Below the pieces are notes generated by a model that worked only from the letters and a program-made list of their open reading frames with translations, searched no databases and was not told where the DNA came from. Position numbers and translations under genes: made by a program. This document shows positions 24,878-32,404 of a stretch of DNA of 39,405 nt, one piece after another. Numbering within the stretch: position 1 is the stretch's first letter; every line of letters begins with the position of its first letter. Where the stretch lies: the NCBI GenBank assembly GCA_028871195.1, contig JAGWNT010000033.1:1-39405 (forward strand), in the 5' to 3' direction. This stretch comes from REEB85 sp018971455 (GTDB taxonomy: Bacteria; Pseudomonadota; Alphaproteobacteria; Acetobacterales; Acetobacteraceae).

Positions 24878-25615
24878 ATGGATGAACAGCAGGTCCGCGC
24901 CGGCGCCTTCGCCATGCCGCTCACCAGCCCGGCCTATCCGCCGGGGCCGTACCGCTTCGTCAACCGCGAATACATGATCATCACCTACCGCACCGACCCC
25001 GCCGCCCTCGCGCGCGTGGTGCCGGCGCCGCTGGAGATCATCAGCCCGGTGGTGAAATACGAGTTCATCCGCATGCCCGACAGCACCGGCTTCGGCGACT
25101 ACACCGAGACCGGGCAGGTCATTCCGGTGCGCTTCCAGGGCCAGCAGGGCGGCTACACCCACGCCATGTTCCTCGACGACCATCCGCCGATCGCCGGCGG
25201 GCGGGAATTATGGGGGTTTCCCAAGAAGCTCGCCTCGCCCTGCCTCGCGGTCGATCACGACACGCTGGTCGGCACGCTGGATTACGGAAAGGTGCGCGTG
25301 GCGACGGCGACGATGGGCTACAAGCACAGGGCGCTGGCCGAGGAGGCGGTGATGCCGGCGCTGCGCGAGCCCGGCTTCCTGCTCAAGATCATTCCGCATG
25401 TCGATGGCAGCCCGCGGATCTGCGAGCTGGTGCGCTTCCGCCTCGGCGAGCTGGTGTTCAAGGGCGCGTGGAGCGGGCCTGCGGCGCTGGAGCTGCATCC
25501 GCACGCGCTGGCGCCGGTGGCTGATCTTCCGGTGCTCGAGGTGCTCTCGGCGGTGCACATCATTGCCGACCTGACGCTCAATCTCGGCGAGGTCGTGCAC
25601 GATTATCTCGCCTGA
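24878..25615 (+). CDS. adc: Acetoacetate decarboxylase
   Basis: Cytoplasmic enzyme of 245 residues converting acetoacetate to acetone and CO2 via a Schiff base. The active-site motif ELWGFPKKLASP is present, with Lys116 as the imine-forming lysine and Lys117 as its pKa-lowering neighbour. Other family segments are PPGPYRFVNREYMIITYRTDPAALARVVP and GYTHAMFLDDHPPIAGGRE. It lies 30 bases after the patatin gene and 29 before bdhA, so the three are probably one transcript. The Leu111 of the active-site motif is encoded by TTA, a very rare codon here. Some members of the superfamily are not decarboxylases, but the conserved KK supports this one. Confidence 0.93.
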   Translation: MDEQQVRAGAFAMPLTSPAYPPGPYRFVNREYMIITYRTDPAALARVVPAPLEIISPVVKYEFIRMPDSTGFGDYTETGQVIPVRFQGQQGGYTHAMFLDDHPPIAGGRELWGFPKKLASPCLAVDHDTLVGTLDYGKVRVATATMGYKHRALAEEAVMPALREPGFLLKIIPHVDGSPRICELVRFRLGELVFKGAWSGPAALELHPHALAPVADLPVLEVLSAVHIIADLTLNLGEVVHDYLA

Positions 25616-25644
25616 TATCCAGTCCGCATCACAGGAGAAGCAAA

Positions 25645-26427
25645 ATGGGTCAGCTTGACGGCAAGGTTGCCATCGTCACCGGCAGCGCCAGCGGCATCGG
25701 GCGCGAGATCGCGCTGCTCTACGCGCAGGAGGGGGCGAAGGTGGTGATCGCCGACCTGATGCTGCCGGCCGCGCAGGCGACGGCGGCGGAGTTCACCGCC
25801 GCCGGGCACACGGCCCTCGCCGTCGAGATGAACGTCGTCGACGAGGCGGCGGTGGAGGCGGGGGTTGCCAAGGTGATGGCGAGCTACGGGCGGATCGACA
25901 TCCTGGTCAGCAATGCCGGCATCCAGATCGTCCATCCCATCGTCGATTTTCCGTTCGCCGACTGGAAGAAGCTGCTGGCGATCCATCTCGATGGCGCCTT
26001 CCTGACCACCAAGGCGTGTCTCAAGCACATGTACGCCGCCGGCGGCGGCAGCGTGATCTACATGGGCTCGGTACATTCCAAGGAGGCCTCGGTGCTGAAG
26101 GCGCCGTACGTGACGGCCAAGCACGGGCTGATCGGGCTGTGCAAGGTGGTGGCCAAGGAGGGGGCCGCGCATAATGTGCGCGCCAACGTGATCTGCCCCG
26201 GCTTCGTGCGGACGCCGCTGGTCGAGAAGCAGATCCCCGAGCAGGCCCGCACGCTCGGCATCAGCGAGGCCGAGGTGGTGAAGAACGTCATGCTGAAGGA
26301 CACGGTGGACGGCGAATTCACCACCGTGCAGGACGTCGCCCAGGCGGCCCTGTTCTTCGCCGCAGCCAAGACCAATGCCATGACCGGCCAGTCCCTGGTG
26401 GTCAGCCATGGCTGGTTCATGCAGTAG
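25645..26427 (+). CDS. bdhA: 3-hydroxybutyrate dehydrogenase (SDR)
   Basis: NAD-dependent short-chain dehydrogenase, 260 residues, interconverting D-3-hydroxybutyrate and acetoacetate. Seen: nucleotide motif VTGSASGIGREIA, NAGIQIVHPIVDFPFADWKKLLAIHLDGAFLTTKA, catalytic Ser142, Tyr155 and Lys159 (MGSVHSKEA, PYVTAKHG) and the typical bdhA ending SLVVSHGWFMQ. ATG start preceded by AGGAGA. With the preceding decarboxylase it gives a route between 3-hydroxybutyrate, acetoacetate and acetone, as expected in a PHB-storing bacterium. The transcript ends at a strong palindrome 11 bases on. Confidence 0.95.
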   Translation: MGQLDGKVAIVTGSASGIGREIALLYAQEGAKVVIADLMLPAAQATAAEFTAAGHTALAVEMNVVDEAAVEAGVAKVMASYGRIDILVSNAGIQIVHPIVDFPFADWKKLLAIHLDGAFLTTKACLKHMYAAGGGSVIYMGSVHSKEASVLKAPYVTAKHGLIGLCKVVAKEGAAHNVRANVICPGFVRTPLVEKQIPEQARTLGISEAEVVKNVMLKDTVDGEFTTVQDVAQAALFFAAAKTNAMTGQSLVVSHGWFMQ

Positions 26428-26437
26428 GGGGCGGGCG

Positions 26438-26461
26438 CGGGCGGCCGGCGCCGGCCGCCCG
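26438..26461. terminator. 24-bp perfect all-GC palindrome between convergent genes
   Basis: A perfect self-complementary sequence of 24 bases, entirely G and C, centred at 26449/26450, lies between the stops of bdhA (+) and the HtrA-like gene (-). Read from either strand it would form a very stable stem, so it can serve both transcripts. No T-run is present on either side. Confidence 0.7.
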
Positions 26462-26474
26462 GTCAGTGCCCCTG

Positions 26475-27446
26475 TCAGTGCAGGCGGGGCGTGCGCAGGA
26501 AGCTCGCGCGGTCGGCGGTGTGGACGCGCAGCGCCACATCCCCGTCGTCGCGGCCGAGGCGCAGCAGCACGGTCGCGCCGGCGGCGCCGCTGCTCCACAC
26601 CGCACGCCACAGGCTGGGCAGGTCGCTGACCTCCTCGTCGCCGACGGCGAGGATGCGGTCGCCCGCCTGCACGCCGGCGCGCGCCGCCGGGCCCTCGTCC
26701 GACACGCCGCCGACGACCAGCCCGTCCTCGCCCTCCATGGCATAAAGGCCGAGCCAGGGGCGCGGCGCCTGCGCCACGTGGCCGGTGGTCAGCAGGTCGT
26801 CGAGCACCGGGCGGAGCAGCGCGATCGGCACGATCATGTTCATGTCCATGCGCTTCTTGCCGTCGCCCTGCTGGAGGATCAGCGAGCCGGTGCCGAGCAG
26901 GCGGCCGTCGCGCCCGATCAGGGCCGCACCGCTCCAGAACGGGTGGGCGGGGGCGGTGAAGATGGCGTTGTCGATGAGGTATTCCCAGTAGCCGGCGAAT
27001 TCCTGGCGGCCGACCACCTTGGCCTCGATGGCGTGATGGCGGCCACCGCCGGCGGCGACGATCGCCTCGGTGCCGACCGGCAACGTGTTGGAATCGCCCA
27101 GCTCGATGGCGGGCAGGCCGAGCTTGCCGAGCGCCATCACCAGGCCGAAGCCGGTGGTCTGGTCATAGGCCAGCGGATGGCCGGGCACGGCGCGGCCGTC
27201 GCCGGTGATCAGCCACACCGTCTCGGCCTCGGTGACCAAATAGCCGATGGTCAGCACCAGCCCGTCCTCGCGGATCACCACGCCGTTGCCGGTGCGCTCG
27301 GTGCCCAGTGTCTCCGCCGTGAAGGCGTCCTCCGGCACGTTGGCGCGCAGGCCGACCACCGAGCGCAGCGCGCGGTCGAGGTCGAATTTGTAGTCGGCCG
27401 GATCGGGCTGGAGATTGGGCGGGATGTGCCATTCGGGGTTGGGCAT
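26475..27446 (-). CDS. HtrA/S1C-like protein with PDZ domain, probable pseudoprotease
   Basis: A 323-residue protein with a trypsin-like fold (about 30-235) and a C-terminal PDZ domain (LGLYAMEGEDGLVVGGVSDEGPAARAGVQAGDRILAVG). The region that in HtrA carries the catalytic His (LTNxHV) reads LTIGYLVTEAE, with Tyr69 at the His position. The Asp region reads DQTTGFGLVMAL, without the usual D-LA. The Ser region reads HPFWSGAAL, keeping Ser172 but not the GNSGGP loop. Proteolysis is therefore doubtful. No signal peptide is seen from ATG 27446 (MPNPEWHIPPNLQPD), suggesting a cytoplasmic location. It may be a PDZ-based binding or chaperone protein. Divergent from the phosphatase gene. Confidence 0.82.
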   Translation of the reverse strand: MPNPEWHIPPNLQPDPADYKFDLDRALRSVVGLRANVPEDAFTAETLGTERTGNGVVIREDGLVLTIGYLVTEAETVWLITGDGRAVPGHPLAYDQTTGFGLVMALGKLGLPAIELGDSNTLPVGTEAIVAAGGGRHHAIEAKVVGRQEFAGYWEYLIDNAIFTAPAHPFWSGAALIGRDGRLLGTGSLILQQGDGKKRMDMNMIVPIALLRPVLDDLLTTGHVAQAPRPWLGLYAMEGEDGLVVGGVSDEGPAARAGVQAGDRILAVGDEEVSDLPSLWRAVWSSGAAGATVLLRLGRDDGDVALRVHTADRASFLRTPRLH

Positions 27447-27541
27447 GGCGGACTTTCGCAGCTGGCTGGAGACCGGCCTGGTCGCGGACGGCCGGGGGAG
27501 TGTGGCATATTGGGCCGGCGCGCCCAACGGGCAAGTCGAGA

Positions 27542-27564
27542 GGCAGGACGGGTGGCAGGACGGG
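27542..27564 (+). repeat. Short direct repeat in divergent leader
   Basis: GGCAGGACGGG occurs twice with a 12-base period in the 158-bp gap between the HtrA-like and phosphatase genes. No clear promoter was recognised in this gap. Confidence 0.5.
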
Positions 27565-27604
27565 GCGCAAGTCGGGCGCGCGGCGGCGGGCGGCGGAGGG
27601 CAGA

Positions 27605-28318
27605 GTGATCGATTTCCATCCGGCGCCCGGAAGGCTGGCGCCTGGCCGGCGCGTCTATGCGGTGGGCGACGTGCATGGCTGCGACGCGCGGCTGGCCGCC
27701 CTGCATGCGGCGATCGCCGAGGATGTGCGGCGCCGTCCGGCGGCGCGCGCCCAGCTCGTCCATCTCGGCGACTACGTCGATCGCGGGCCGAACAGCCGGG
27801 GCGTGGTGGCGCGGCTGATGGCGGGCGCCATGCCGGGCGGCCTGCCGACGGTGAACCTGATGGGCAACCACGAGGCGACCATGCTGGCGGCGCTGGCCGG
27901 CGAGGGCGGCGCGGCGGCGGACTGGATGATCGGCGGCGGGCGCGAGGCGCTGGCGAGCTGGGGCGCCGATGCCGACGGCCCGCGCGAGGCCTGGGCGCGG
28001 GCGGTGCCGGCGGCCGATATCGCCTTCCTGCGGGGCCTGGCGCTGATGCATCGCGCGGACGGCTATCTGTTCGTCCATGCCGGCATCCGCCCCGGTGTCG
28101 CGCTGGAGCGGCAGGCGGCGATCGACCTGCTCGGCATCCGCCAGGTGTTTCTCTATTCGGAGGAGGATTTCGGCGTCGTCGTGGTGCACGGCCACACGCC
28201 GAAGGCCGAGCCGGTGCTGCGCCACAACCGCATCGGGATCGACACCGGCGCAGTGTTCGGCGGTGCCTTGACCTGCGCGGTGCTGGAGGAGGACCGGGTG
28301 GGCTTCCTGCGGGCGTGA
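27605..28318 (+). CDS. PPP-family metallophosphoesterase (Ser/Thr phosphatase-like)
   Basis: Cytoplasmic dinuclear-metal phosphatase, 237 residues. All PPP motifs are present: VGDVHGC, LGDYVDRGPNS, LMGNHEATM, FVHAGIRPG and VVVHGHTPKAEP followed by IGIDTGAVFGGAL. This set matches bacterial PrpA/PrpE-like protein phosphatases and also ApaH-like diadenosine tetraphosphatases; size and the GHTPK loop favour the former group. GTG start preceded by GGCGGAGGG, with homology starting immediately (MIDFHPAPGRLAPGRRVYAVGD). It ends four bases from the convergent FkbM gene. Confidence 0.92.
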   Translation: MIDFHPAPGRLAPGRRVYAVGDVHGCDARLAALHAAIAEDVRRRPAARAQLVHLGDYVDRGPNSRGVVARLMAGAMPGGLPTVNLMGNHEATMLAALAGEGGAAADWMIGGGREALASWGADADGPREAWARAVPAADIAFLRGLALMHRADGYLFVHAGIRPGVALERQAAIDLLGIRQVFLYSEEDFGVVVVHGHTPKAEPVLRHNRIGIDTGAVFGGALTCAVLEEDRVGFLRA

Positions 28319-28322
28319 GGGG

Positions 28323-29543
28323 CTATCCGTTCAACGCCATCGCCGCGAGCTGCCCGCCGGCGGGAGAGGTTGTCACCTGCCAGACCCGCTCGACGGTGGC
28401 GAGCTTGGTGCGGGCACGGCCGGCCGGATGCGGAAGCTGGTCCGGGCGCTTCGTGAAGTAGGCGTTGTATTCCACCGCATCGGCATCGAAGGACATTTGC
28501 GGTTCGAGCTTGCGCAGGGAGAAGCCGAAGCGGTCGAGATAGGCGACGATATCGCCCAGCAGCGCCTGGCCCTGGTAGATCGGGTAGAGATGGGTCTCCA
28601 GTTCGATCGCGAGGCAGCTGGCCAGCAGGCCGCCGAAGCCGTGCAGCACGTCGAGCTCGGCGCCCTGCACATCGATCTTGATGACGTCCGGCTGCGGCAC
28701 GTCGCCCGAGCGGTGCAGCGTGTCATAGCGGACGCAGCGGATCGGACGTTCCTCGACGACATCGAAGGCCGGCGCGATGGCGTAGCGCGCGAGCAGCGCC
28801 GCGTTGGGGCGCAGCACGGAGGAGCAGCCGGCGAGGCGGGTGATGTGCAGCGTGCGCTCGCCGTCCTGCGAGAACAGGCCCTGCTCGATCACCATGCCGC
28901 CGTTGATCGATTCCAGCTCGGCGCGGATGGCGGCGGCGTCTGTCGGGTTCGGTTCGAAGGCGATCGGGCGGATCATGTTGCGGCGCGCGCGCCAGCCGCC
29001 CTGAAGCCCGCCGGCCGCACCGACATCGACCACGCAGATGCGGTCCTCCTCGGCCAGTTCCTCGGGTCGCTCGACCACGAGGGAGATCTGCTCGAAGACG
29101 AACTGGTCCTGCGCGCGGCCGAGATAGCGGCCGCCGGGACCATGGCTGGTGCCCAGCGACACGGTCGGGTGCGTGTTGAAGAACGCCACGGTAACGATCA
29201 GCCGGCCGGCCGGGTCCACCGCGACGTCCAGCTCCTCGGATATCCCCGGGTCGATGATGTCGCCGAACCGCGAGATCCGGCAGACATCGACGCTGCCCCA
29301 ATGGTTCACGTGGAATTCGACATTGCAGGCCGCGGTCGGCCGCAGAGTGACGGTGAGGCGAAGACGGGCGGCCTCGAAGGCGGGATCGGAGATCCGGATC
29401 AGGTGGTAGTCGTTCTGCGCGGTGTCGTGGAACACCAGATGGCCGGCTGCGTCCAGGCGCACCGCCGCCGCATGCACCGGCTGCCACGCCGCCAGCGGCG
29501 CGGCAATGGGTCGCGCGTCCGGCGGGTCGATGCGTCCAACCAT
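28323..29543 (-). CDS. FkbM-family methyltransferase with N-terminal beta-rich module
   Basis: A 406-residue protein. Residues about 165-370 form an FkbM SAM-dependent methyltransferase: SAM loop VVDVGAAGGLQGGW (about 171-183), AFEPNPTDAAAIRAEL and the late DVIKIDVQGAELDVLHGFGGLL. Family members O-methylate small molecules or glycans. Residues 1-158 are a predicted beta-sandwich-like module (FHVNHWGSVDVCRI, DPAGRLIVTVAFFNTHPTVSLG) not part of the core fold, perhaps for carbohydrate or substrate recognition. Surface-glycan modification is a reasonable guess. ATG start; a 112-bp gap with only minor GC stems separates it from the CobW-type gene upstream. Confidence 0.87.
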   Translation of the reverse strand: MVGRIDPPDARPIAAPLAAWQPVHAAAVRLDAAGHLVFHDTAQNDYHLIRISDPAFEAARLRLTVTLRPTAACNVEFHVNHWGSVDVCRISRFGDIIDPGISEELDVAVDPAGRLIVTVAFFNTHPTVSLGTSHGPGGRYLGRAQDQFVFEQISLVVERPEELAEEDRICVVDVGAAGGLQGGWRARRNMIRPIAFEPNPTDAAAIRAELESINGGMVIEQGLFSQDGERTLHITRLAGCSSVLRPNAALLARYAIAPAFDVVEERPIRCVRYDTLHRSGDVPQPDVIKIDVQGAELDVLHGFGGLLASCLAIELETHLYPIYQGQALLGDIVAYLDRFGFSLRKLEPQMSFDADAVEYNAYFTKRPDQLPHPAGRARTKLATVERVWQVTTSPAGGQLAAMALNG

Positions 29544-29655
29544 GGTGGCGGCCTCCGTCGTGGCGGTGTCGGACCGGCTGCGATCCTTGATGGGGCGGTC
29601 TTACGGAGGCCACGCGCCGCGGGCAAGGCGGTTGCCGCCGGGCGGCGGGGATGGG

Positions 29656-30669
29656 CTACGCCTGCGCCGCTGCCTCGAAGGCGCGCAACCCTTCCTCGAT
29701 GGTGCGGCGGTCGAGGTCGCGGGTGATGAAGACGAGGCGGCTGGTGCGAGGGGCGCCGTCGGGCCAGGCGGGCAGCAGGACCGGCTCGTGGAAGAGGTGC
29801 TGCACGCCGTGAATGGCGACCGGGCGGTCCTGCCCGACCAGGTTGAGGATGCCCTTGACGCGCAGCAGCGATTCGCCGCGCGTGCCGATCAGCATCTCCA
29901 GGCAGGTGCCGATGCCCTGCCAGTGCAGCGGCTCCTCGAAGGTGAGGCAGAAGGCCTGGATGCGGGCATCGTGGCGGTTGACGTCGTGGTGATGGTGGTG
30001 ATGGTCGTGCGGCGCGGCGAAGGCCTCGGCGTCGAGCCAGCGCGCCACGTCGGCGATCTTGCCGGCGGCGTCGAACAGGCCGAGATCGAGCAGCAGGGCG
30101 GGGTCGATCGCGCCGCGCACCGCGGTGAGAATGGCCGCTCCGGGGTTGAGGCGGGCGAGGCGCGCGCGCAGGGCGGCGGGGTCGGCCAGATCGGTCTTGG
30201 TCAGCACCAGCCGGTCGGCGACGGCGACCTGGCGGACCGCCTCCTCGTGGGCGTCGAGCTGGGCCATGGCGTGGACGGCGTCGACCACCGTCACCACCCC
30301 GTCCAGCCGGTAGCGGAGGGCGGTCGGCGCGTCGCCCATCAGCGTGTGCAGGATGGGGGCGGGGTCGGCGAGGCCGGTGGTCTCGATCATCACCCTGCCC
30401 ACCTCGCCGGCGGCGATGCGGGGGGCGAGGTCGGCCAGCGCGCGCACCAGATCGCCGCGCACCGTGCAGCAGAGGCAGCCGGCATTGAGCAGGACGGTGT
30501 TCTCGTCGAGCGTGGCGACCAGCAGATGGTCGAGCCCGATCTCGCCGAACTCGTTGATCAGCACAGCCGTGCCGGCGAGCTCGCGGCGTTGCAGCAAATG
30601 GTTGAGCAGCGTGGTCTTGCCGGCGCCGAGGAAGCCGGTGAGCAAGGTGACCGGGACGGGCTCAGCCAT
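29656..30669 (-). CDS. COG0523/CobW-family metallochaperone GTPase
   Basis: G3E GTPase of 337 residues that would insert or deliver metal, often zinc, to client proteins. The P-loop GFLGAGKTT lies at 12-20, the metal motif GCLCC at about 64-68 (Cys65-x-Cys67-Cys68), guanine specificity in LTKTDL, a His-rich stretch (DHHHHHHDVNRHD) before the C-terminal CobW_C domain (FEEPLHWQGIGTCLEML..., LLRVKGILNLVGQDRPVAIHGVQH). ATG 30669 overlaps the hisI stop by eight bases; the frame upstream is a hisI shadow. No cobalamin genes are adjacent, so the ZigA/YjiA-like zinc branch is more likely than CobW itself. Confidence 0.92.
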   Translation of the reverse strand: MAEPVPVTLLTGFLGAGKTTLLNHLLQRRELAGTAVLINEFGEIGLDHLLVATLDENTVLLNAGCLCCTVRGDLVRALADLAPRIAAGEVGRVMIETTGLADPAPILHTLMGDAPTALRYRLDGVVTVVDAVHAMAQLDAHEEAVRQVAVADRLVLTKTDLADPAALRARLARLNPGAAILTAVRGAIDPALLLDLGLFDAAGKIADVARWLDAEAFAAPHDHHHHHHDVNRHDARIQAFCLTFEEPLHWQGIGTCLEMLIGTRGESLLRVKGILNLVGQDRPVAIHGVQHLFHEPVLLPAWPDGAPRTSRLVFITRDLDRRTIEEGLRAFEAAAQA

Positions 30670-31105
30670 GTCCGGTCTCGTCTTGCCCGGTCTTGTCATG
30701 CCCCGTCTTGTCATGCGCGTGGCCGTACAGAACGTCGGGCGCGACCAGGGGGGCCGCGATCTCGACCAGCGCCTCGCCCCGGGCCTCGCGGTAGAAACAG
30801 GCGCGCCGGCCGGTGTGGCAGGCCACGCCCGGCTGGTCCACCAGCAGGAGCAGCGTGTCGCCGTCGCAATCCAGGCGCAGATGCAGCAGTTTCTGTACCT
30901 GACCCGAGGTTTCACCTTTGCGCCATAACCTGTTGCGGCTGCGGCTGAAATAACAGACGCGACCGGTCGCCAACGTCTCGGCGACCGCCGCGCGGTTCAT
31001 CCACGCCATCATCAGCACCTCGCCGGTGTCGTGCTGCTGGGCGATGGCAGGGACGAGGCCATCGGCATTGAAGGCGATGGCGTCCAGAATGGGGTGCTCG
31101 GTCAT
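30662..31105 (-). CDS. hisI: Phosphoribosyl-AMP cyclohydrolase
   Basis: Third step of histidine biosynthesis (PR-AMP to ProFAR), 147 residues. The active-site region YFSRSRNRLWRKGETSG is intact, and the three zinc-binding cysteines are present as DCDGD (Cys80), ACHTG (Cys96) and CFYRE (Cys103). It has no HisE domain. The C-terminal tail has a short duplicated peptide (DKTGHDKTGQDETGHG) encoded by repeated GGTCTTGTC-type units. It is detached from the other his genes and overlaps a COG0523 GTPase gene, an association known from zinc-homeostasis clusters, although it keeps the zinc ligands. Confidence 0.95.
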   Translation of the reverse strand: MTEHPILDAIAFNADGLVPAIAQQHDTGEVLMMAWMNRAAVAETLATGRVCYFSRSRNRLWRKGETSGQVQKLLHLRLDCDGDTLLLLVDQPGVACHTGRRACFYREARGEALVEIAAPLVAPDVLYGHAHDKTGHDKTGQDETGHG

Positions 31106-31126
31106 TCCCCCTTATGTTGTACCCCG

Positions 31127-31154
31127 GCCGCTCCGCGCAAATGCCCAGAGCGGC
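31127..31154 (-). terminator. Stem-loop downstream of metC
   Basis: Arms GCCGCTC/GAGCGGC (7 bp) with a 14-base loop occupy the 85-bp gap between the metC stop and the hisI start on the minus strand; a second GTCCG/CGGAC pairing follows. It may end the metC transcript or lie in the hisI leader. No obvious Zur-like palindrome was found here. Confidence 0.35.
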
Positions 31155-31190
31155 GTCCGGCCCGATGAGACGATCGGACCAGACGTTGCA

Positions 31191-32399
31191 CTAGCCGGGA
31201 TGGGCGCGCAGCACGGCCAGCGCCCGCTCGAGATCGGCGATCAGGTCGGCCGGGTCTTCCAGGCCGATATGCAGCCGCATCACCTGGCCAGGGAAGGCGC
31301 CGCTGCCGGCGGTGCGGGTGATGAAGCCGGTGGTCGGCAGGGCCAGGCTCTCATAGCCGCCCCAGGAGGCGCCCATGCCGAACAGCGCCAGCGACTCGAC
31401 CATGGCGTGCACTGCCGCCTGGCTGAAGCGCGGCTGGAAGACCACGCCGAACAGGCTGCACGCGCCGGTGAAGTCGCGCTTCCAGATGGCGTGGCCGGGC
31501 GCGCCGGGGAGGGCGGGGTGCAGCACCTGCGCCACCTCCGGCCGGCCGGCCAGCCAGGCGGCGACGGTGATGCCGGACTGCATCTGGTGGGCCAGCCGCA
31601 CCGCCATGGTGCGCACGCCGCGCAGGGCCAGCCAGCAATCGTCGGGGCTCGCGTACTGGCCGAGCTGCATGGCGGCGGTGCGCAGGCGCTCCCAGTCGGC
31701 GTCCGAATTGGTGGTGACGCTGCCGAGCAGCACGTCGGAATGGCCGACCACGTATTTGGTCAGCGCCTGGATGGAGACGTCCACGCCGTGGCGGAAGGGC
31801 TGGAAGAAATGGATGCCCCAGGTGTTGTCCATCAGCACCTTGGCGCCGCGGGCATGGGCGAGGGCGGCGAGCGCCGGGATGTCCTGCACCTCGAAGGTGT
31901 GGCTGCCGGGGCTCTCGGTGTAGAGCAGCGTGGTGTTCGGGCGGAACAGGGGCTCGAGCTCGGCGGCGGTGCAACAGGGATCGGAATAAGTTGTCTCAAC
32001 GCCATAATTTTTAAGGAAATTATCGCAAAACCCGCGGGCCGGCCCGTACACCGAGTCGGGCATCAGGCAGTGCTCGCCCGCCTTGAGGAAGGCGAGCAGC
32101 GGGGTGGTGACGGCGGCGAGCCCGGAGCCGACGATCTGGCAGCGCGTGCCGCCCTCGATCTCGGCGATGACGTTCTCGAGCGCCCAATGGGTCGGGCCGC
32201 CGAGCACGCCGTAGATGAGGTGCTGCTCGAGGCGATGGGCCCCGGCATCCTTGCGCGCCTGCATGTCCGGGTAGAGCACGGTGGAGCCGCGGTGCAGCGG
32301 CGGATTGACGAAGCCGTGCACATGGGTCCCGGCGCGGCCGGCATGGGAGAGGCGGGTGCTGAAGCCCGGCGTGCGGGCGGGGGCGGAATCGTCGGGCAT
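31191..32399 (-). CDS. metC: Cystathionine beta-lyase
   Basis: PLP-dependent Cys/Met-metabolism enzyme, 402 residues, splitting cystathionine to homocysteine, pyruvate and ammonia; it may also act as a cysteine desulfhydrase. Evidence: FVNPPLHRGSTVLYPDM, YGVLGGPTHWALENVIAEIEGG, LMDNTWGIHFFQPFRHGVDVSIQALTKYVVGHSDVLLG with Schiff-base Lys215, and the C-terminal FGMGASWGGYESLALP, which is typical of MetC rather than MetB or MetZ. The segment for residues about 122-139 is written in strikingly AT-rich codons. ATG 32399 starts six bases after the sulfurtransferase stop, suggesting one operon. Confidence 0.95.
   Translation of the reverse strand: MPDDSAPARTPGFSTRLSHAGRAGTHVHGFVNPPLHRGSTVLYPDMQARKDAGAHRLEQHLIYGVLGGPTHWALENVIAEIEGGTRCQIVGSGLAAVTTPLLAFLKAGEHCLMPDSVYGPARGFCDNFLKNYGVETTYSDPCCTAAELEPLFRPNTTLLYTESPGSHTFEVQDIPALAALAHARGAKVLMDNTWGIHFFQPFRHGVDVSIQALTKYVVGHSDVLLGSVTTNSDADWERLRTAAMQLGQYASPDDCWLALRGVRTMAVRLAHQMQSGITVAAWLAGRPEVAQVLHPALPGAPGHAIWKRDFTGACSLFGVVFQPRFSQAAVHAMVESLALFGMGASWGGYESLALPTTGFITRTAGSGAFPGQVMRLHIGLEDPADLIADLERALAVLRAHPG
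32004..32023. repeat. AT-rich inverted repeat inside metC
   Basis: ATAATTT, a 6-base spacer and AAATTAT form a perfect inverted repeat inside a ~55-bp AT-rich island (31981-32035) in an otherwise GC-rich gene. It is coding (CDNFLKNYG on the minus strand). Confidence 0.8.
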
Positions 32400-32404
32400 G
32401 GGTG

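Noticed and set aside
25208..25210. TTA codon in adc as a bldA-like regulatory codon
   Set aside because: TTA-based developmental control is a Streptomyces phenomenon. TTA is simply rare here, though noted alongside the asnB patch.
31106..31190. Zur box ahead of hisI
   Set aside because: Only a weak AT segment (TTATGTTGTA) is present, without the palindromic symmetry of known Zur sites.
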